DNA from: Candidatus Aenigmatarchaeota archaeon
GTDB taxonomy: Archaea; Aenigmatarchaeota; Aenigmatarchaeia; CG10238-14; SCSR01
DNA: 40,901 bases
Direction of reading: 5' to 3'
Assembly (NCBI GenBank): GCA_016187405.1
Contig: JACPJS010000005.1
Span: 1 to 40,901, forward strand
The position numbers and the translations under genes were made by a program. The notes below the pieces were generated by a model, which did not search any database, was not told the origin of the DNA, and saw nothing but the letters and a program-made list of their open reading frames with translations. Numbering within the stretch: position 1 is the stretch's first letter; the number at the start of each line of letters is the position of its first letter. Positions 36,905-40,901 of the stretch are shown in pieces.

Positions 36905-37507
36905 ATGTCAATCGAGAAAACCTTCGTGAAGGAAGGAATAAAGGTAGCTGAAGTAGAGGAATTCTTGAGAAAGAAATTCGAAAAGGCTGGATATAGCCAT
37001 ACTGAAATCCAGAGGACTCCTTTGGGAACCAGAATAATTGTTCATGTTCACAAGCCTGGATTGGTTATCGGAAGAAGCGGTAGAAGGGTGAATGAAATAA
37101 CAGAAGACATCAGAAAGAAATTCGGTTTCGAAAATCCATTGTTGGACGTTAGAGAAGTTTCAACTCCGTTATTGATTGCTAATATTGTTGCTAGCAGAAT
37201 TGTTACTTCGATTGAAAAGGGAATCAACTACAAGAAAGCTGTCAATTATTACATGGACAAAGTCATTGAAGCAGGTGCAGTAGGAATATCAGTTGAGGTC
37301 GCTGGAAAGATCGGTGGTGTTGAGAGATCACGTGGACAGAAATTCAAGAAAGGTTTCGTCGCACACTCGGGTGAAATCGCAGAAAGATTGGTTGATTATG
37401 GATATACGCAAGCCAACATACAAGCAGGTGTTATAGGCATCAAAGTTAGGATAATGCAATCGCTTCCAAAGGAAGTTGCTGTCGAGAAGAAATTGCATCC
37501 GAGTTAA
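36905..37507 (+). CDS. rps3: Ribosomal protein uS3
   Basis: VHKPGLVIGRSGRRVNEITEDI KH domain. Confidence 0.95.
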   Translation: MSIEKTFVKEGIKVAEVEEFLRKKFEKAGYSHTEIQRTPLGTRIIVHVHKPGLVIGRSGRRVNEITEDIRKKFGFENPLLDVREVSTPLLIANIVASRIVTSIEKGINYKKAVNYYMDKVIEAGAVGISVEVAGKIGGVERSRGQKFKKGFVAHSGEIAERLVDYGYTQANIQAGVIGIKVRIMQSLPKEVAVEKKLHPS

Positions 37508-37546
37508 ATTTTGATTTAAATATATGACAGATGAAATAGTGATTAA

Positions 37547-37747
37547 GTGAAGATAAAAGAAATTCGTGCAATCGACAAAAAAGAATTAAGCAAGAAACTA
37601 TCTGAATTGAGATTGGAACTTGTGAAAGAGATTGCAAATGTCAAAAGAGGGCGTCCTATAAAGAATCCTGGAAAGATTAGAGTTTTGAAAAAGAGCATTG
37701 CTCGAGTCTTGACTGTGAAGAATCAAAAAGCTGTGGTGAAGAAATAA
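37547..37747 (+). CDS. rpl29: Ribosomal protein uL29
   Basis: MKIKEIRAIDKKELSKKLSELRLEL; GTG start. Confidence 0.92.
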   Translation: MKIKEIRAIDKKELSKKLSELRLELVKEIANVKRGRPIKNPGKIRVLKKSIARVLTVKNQKAVVKK

Positions 37748-37748
37748 G

Positions 37749-38081
37749 ATGGCCGTATGTCCAAAATGTGGTGCTCAAGCAAATCAAAATACCTGTTCAA
37801 AGTGTGGACTACCATTTGATCTTTGTGTCTGCGTTACAATCGAGAGAGAAGCAGAAACGATAAAAGTTTATGTCGAGATGAGAAGGTTCAACAAACCTAT
37901 GACTATAGTTGAAGGGATTTCTGAGAATGCAAAACCTGTGGTGAAGAATCTCAAATCGAAACTTGCATGCGGCGGTACGTTAAAGGAAAATAAAATATCA
38001 TTGCAAGGAAATCACAAGGCGAAGATTAAAGCTCTTTTAGTGAAGATGGGTTATTCTGAAAGTCAGATTGAAGTCAGTTAA
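37749..38081 (+). CDS. Translation initiation factor aIF1 (SUI1) with zinc ribbon
   Basis: CPKCGAQANQNTCSKCGLPFDLCVC; LKSKLACGGTLKENKISLQGNHKAKI. Confidence 0.93.
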   Translation: MAVCPKCGAQANQNTCSKCGLPFDLCVCVTIEREAETIKVYVEMRRFNKPMTIVEGISENAKPVVKNLKSKLACGGTLKENKISLQGNHKAKIKALLVKMGYSESQIEVS

Positions 38082-38156
38082 TTAAACGTAAGCTCTTTGT
38101 AAAGGATTTATTAGTCACGATATTTTCTAACGCATCTTTGTGCTATTTCATCTACA

Positions 38157-38561
38157 TCAGAAGGGTAATGGAGAATCTACTTTTTCAAACTGAACAAGAA
38201 AATTTCCAATTCTATAACCATAGCCTCTCAAGTAAGTCTGTAGTATGGCTTCTGCCTGTTGAGGACTTTTTGCATGATAAACAACGTCTATAGCATCTTG
38301 TCTATCACTCCATGATGAAATTCTTCCTGAATCAGTCTCTAGTGAAGGATGATGGAGTATTAAAGGATTTTGAAATGATCCAAAGAGATCATAATCGTAC
38401 CACTCAGCATTTGTCACTGGTTTTCTGAGTTCTCTGAATTCAGGTGAAAATTCTATATGCGCAATTACAAAGTTGTCTTCTCCTAGAAAAACTCTAGCAC
38501 GTGTAACATAAGGATTTTGTGGTAGGACTGCATAACCTGCAATCCAAGGTTTCACTGTCAT
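38157..38561 (-). CDS. Hypothetical protein between aIF1 and Rpp29, opposite strand
   Basis: Start MTVKPWIAGYAV; upstream part of the 295-aa ORF is antisense to Rpp29. Confidence 0.65.
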   Translation of the reverse strand: MTVKPWIAGYAVLPQNPYVTRARVFLGEDNFVIAHIEFSPEFRELRKPVTNAEWYDYDLFGSFQNPLILHHPSLETDSGRISSWSDRQDAIDVVYHAKSPQQAEAILQTYLRGYGYRIGNFLVQFEKVDSPLPF

Positions 38562-38595
38562 CAAATTAATAATTAAAACAAAAGTATTTATTAAT

Positions 38596-38880
38596 ATGTC
38601 AATAACACCACAGAACCTTGTAAGACATGAATTGATATCATTGCCAGTAAAATTGATGCAATCCACGGATTCTACACAAAAAGGAATGTCAGGCAAAGTT
38701 ATTGACGAGACATATAACATTCTCACAATCGAACAGAAGAACGGAACTGAGAAGAAGGTTGTAAAGGGAAATTCTGTTTTTCTTTTTACTCTTCCTGACA
38801 AGACAAAGGTCATGGTCGATGGAAAACTGCTGATTTCACGTCCAGAGGACAGAATTAAGAAGAAATTCGCGAAATGGTGA
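38596..38880 (+). CDS. rnp1: Ribonuclease P protein component 1 (Rpp29)
   Basis: NLVRHELISLPVKLMQSTDSTQKGMSGKVIDETYNILTIE; synteny. Confidence 0.92.
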   Translation: MSITPQNLVRHELISLPVKLMQSTDSTQKGMSGKVIDETYNILTIEQKNGTEKKVVKGNSVFLFTLPDKTKVMVDGKLLISRPEDRIKKKFAKW

Positions 38881-38923
38881 GCTGTAAAGTTAGCGACTGG
38901 TATAACATCGGGCTTATATGCAG

Positions 38924-38940
38924 TTTTCTCGTAGAGAAAA
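38924..38940 (+). other. Perfect hairpin TTTTCTC-GTA-GAGAAAA in a long intergenic gap
   Basis: 7-bp inverted repeat in a region without a supported CDS. Confidence 0.5.
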
Positions 38941-39124
38941 TTGGAGTGAGGCGATTTACCTATATGTTTTGGATAACATGGCAGAGACCATATAAAGAAG
39001 CGGTCAGATTGACAAAGAGATGACAGTCTTGAAGACCAGGTCAAAATTACCTTTAATTTAATAATACGAAAATAACCAGTAGGTTATAAAAACATATCTT
39101 TTGTTAATTAATAGAGTCGATAAG

Positions 39125-39454
39125 ATGAAAGCAAGGAACATTGGGATTGAAGTTACCCCACCAAAGAACGAATGTGAAGATCCAAAGTGCTGCTGGCATG
39201 GGACAGTGCCGGTCAGAGGTAAGATATTCAAGGGCAAGGTTGTCTCAGCAAAGGCATTGAAGACAGCAATAATATCACGCGACTATCTGCATCCGTTGCC
39301 AAAATACGAAAGACTTGAAAGAAGAACTTCAAGAATTGTTGCTTATAATCCTGAATGCATCTCAGCAAAGGAAAACGACACGGTCACGATAGCCGAATGC
39401 AGACCAATCAGCAAGACGAAACATTTTATCATCGTTGAGAGGATGGGACAATGA
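39125..39454 (+). CDS. rps17: Ribosomal protein uS17
   Basis: PVRGKIFKGKVVSAKALKTAIISRDYLHPLPKYERLERRTSRIVAYNP; start MKARNIGIEV preferred. Confidence 0.94.
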   Translation: MKARNIGIEVTPPKNECEDPKCCWHGTVPVRGKIFKGKVVSAKALKTAIISRDYLHPLPKYERLERRTSRIVAYNPECISAKENDTVTIAECRPISKTKHFIIVERMGQ

Positions 39455-39849
39455 AACCAGTAAAGACATCTGTTGCAAAAGGGTTGCTTGCAGGCAGTCA
39501 TATCTTATGTGCAGACAATAGCGGTGCAAAGATATTGAGAATAATCTCAGTTGTTGGATACAAGGGAAGAAGAAAGAGAGTTCCAAAATGCGGTATAGGA
39601 GATATGGTCAAGGTTGTTGTTAAGGAAGGAGACGTTAAGATCAGAAAGCAGGTTTTGGATGCTGTTATAGTAAGGCAGAGACAGGAATCAAGAAGATTGG
39701 ATGGATGGAGAATTTCTTTTGAAGACAATGCGGCAGTTCTGACAGATCTTGCAGGAACTCCGAAAGGCACTGAAGTAAAAGGTCCAATAGCAAAGGAAGT
39801 CGTCGAGAGATTTTCAGCAATTGGAAAAATAGCGAGCATAGTGGTGTAA
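39451..39849 (+). CDS. rpl14: Ribosomal protein uL14
   Basis: LCADNSGAKILRIISVVGYKGRRKRVPKCGIGDMVKVVVKEG. Confidence 0.96.
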   Translation: MKPVKTSVAKGLLAGSHILCADNSGAKILRIISVVGYKGRRKRVPKCGIGDMVKVVVKEGDVKIRKQVLDAVIVRQRQESRRLDGWRISFEDNAAVLTDLAGTPKGTEVKGPIAKEVVERFSAIGKIASIVV

Positions 39850-40143
39850 ATGAAAAGACCAACATCTAAAGCACCAGGAAAACAGAGAAAATTCTTGCAC
39901 GATGCGCCATTGCATTTGAAGAGAAAAATATTGTCTAGTCATTTATCGAAGGAACTGAAAGCAAAATACACAAGAAGAAGTCTTGCTGTTAGAAAAGGAG
40001 ACGAAGTCCATGTGATGAGAGGCAAGTTCAAAGGAAAGACCGGAAAGAATCCTAGCAAGTTGAAAATAATCAATTTAAATCTTGATGACAAACGTAGGAT
40101 AAAAATATTGGAAAGGAAAGGTGTAAAAAGTGGCTCATCTTAA
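39850..40143 (+). CDS. rpl24: Ribosomal protein uL24
   Basis: SSHLSKELKAKYTRRSLAVRKGDEVHVMRGKFKGKTGK. Confidence 0.94.
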   Translation: MKRPTSKAPGKQRKFLHDAPLHLKRKILSSHLSKELKAKYTRRSLAVRKGDEVHVMRGKFKGKTGKNPSKLKIINLNLDDKRRIKILERKGVKSGSS

Positions 40144-40828
40144 AAGACTAGTGGCTCCGGCATTCTGGAGAACACCAAAAAAGGGAAGCACATGGGTAGT
40201 GACACCGCATCCTGGACCTCATCCTAAATTCCAATCAATCCCATTGTCAATAATCATAAAATCATTCTTGAAACTCGGGGATACAACGACTGAAGCGCAG
40301 AAGATTATCAGAACAGGTGAAGTCTTCGTCGATGGAAAGAGGAGAAAGGATTATGCATATCCAGCAGGATTGTTCGATGTAGTAACAGTACCGAAGACAA
40401 ATTCATTTTACAGATTGATCTCTTCGAAGAAAGGATTGGATATTTTAGAGACAAACAAGGCTGATGCCAGCTTGAAGATTTTCGGAATCAAATCAAAAAC
40501 GGTCTTGAAAGGAAACAAGATGCAGTTGAACTTGCATGACGGGAAGAACATCACTGTTGAGAAAGGAAATTACAAGACTGGAGATTCGTTATTGTTGGAA
40601 CTGCCTTCATTGAAAGTTGTAGAACACGTTCCATTCGAAAAAGGCGCTACAATAATGGTAACAAAAGGTGCAGACTCTGGAAAGATGGGTAAGGTAAAGA
40701 GCACAATCAAGGGAAACATGAGAGAGAATGAAAAGGTTGTTTGTGTGATTGACAAGGAAGATAGAATAATCGGAAAGAATAGTTTGATAGTTATCGGAAA
40801 AGAAAAATCAGCGATAAAGGTTGAGTGA
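40130..40828 (+). CDS. rps4e: Ribosomal protein eS4 (S4e)
   Basis: HLKRLVAPAFWRTPKKGSTWVVTPHPGPHP. Confidence 0.95.
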   Translation: MAHLKRLVAPAFWRTPKKGSTWVVTPHPGPHPKFQSIPLSIIIKSFLKLGDTTTEAQKIIRTGEVFVDGKRRKDYAYPAGLFDVVTVPKTNSFYRLISSKKGLDILETNKADASLKIFGIKSKTVLKGNKMQLNLHDGKNITVEKGNYKTGDSLLLELPSLKVVEHVPFEKGATIMVTKGADSGKMGKVKSTIKGNMRENEKVVCVIDKEDRIIGKNSLIVIGKEKSAIKVE

Positions 40829-40829
40829 T

Positions 40830-40901
40830 ATGGAAAACAAAATGAAAGAAATCAAGATTGAGAAAGTCACTTTGAATATCGGATGCGGTGACGACAAGTG
40901 G
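40830..40901 (+). CDS. rpl5: Ribosomal protein uL5, N-terminus, truncated by window end
   Basis: MENKMKEIKIEKVTLNIGCGDDKW; synteny. Confidence 0.88.
   Translation, partial: MENKMKEIKIEKVTLNIGCGDDKW

Noticed and set aside
38562-39044. N-terminal part of the 295-aa minus ORF (38157-39044)
   Set aside because: Antisense to Rpp29; a plausible start with its own promoter exists at 38561.
1-40901. CRISPR arrays, transposases, integrases, rRNA genes
   Set aside because: No regularly spaced repeats, no transposase-like ORFs and no rRNA-like sequence seen.

Overview
The window is archaeal: TATA/TTTAAA promoters, aRF1, SepF, NurA, LSm, S8e, aIF1, Rpp29 and an L3-L4-L23-L2-S19-L22-S3-L29-aIF1-Rpp29-S17-L14-L24-S4e-L5 ribosomal cluster. 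The small, K-rich proteome and split or small genes suggest a DPANN-like lineage, but this is inference. It holds about 55 protein genes and 5 tRNAs. No CRISPR array, transposon or rRNA was recognised. Main second-look items: (1) a tRNA-Glu(UUC) gene that makes sense only if three introns are removed, each with a bulge-helix-bulge motif, in a set where 4 of 5 tRNAs carry introns (6 in total); (2) an aRF1 gene whose conserved N-terminal frame has no ATG/GTG/TTG start but is preceded by a TTG mini-ORF ending AAA-AAC-UGA, suggesting a frameshift, an unusual start or a sequence error; (3) a PC4/Sub1-like gene directly upstream of a eukaryote-type topoisomerase IB; (4) a three-gene extracytoplasmic thiol system that includes an unannotated 57-aa peptide ending in GGC; (5) a structured ncRNA candidate upstream of valS; (6) unrelated single genes inserted into the ribosomal protein cluster. 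All calls were made by reading the sequence; no database searches were run.
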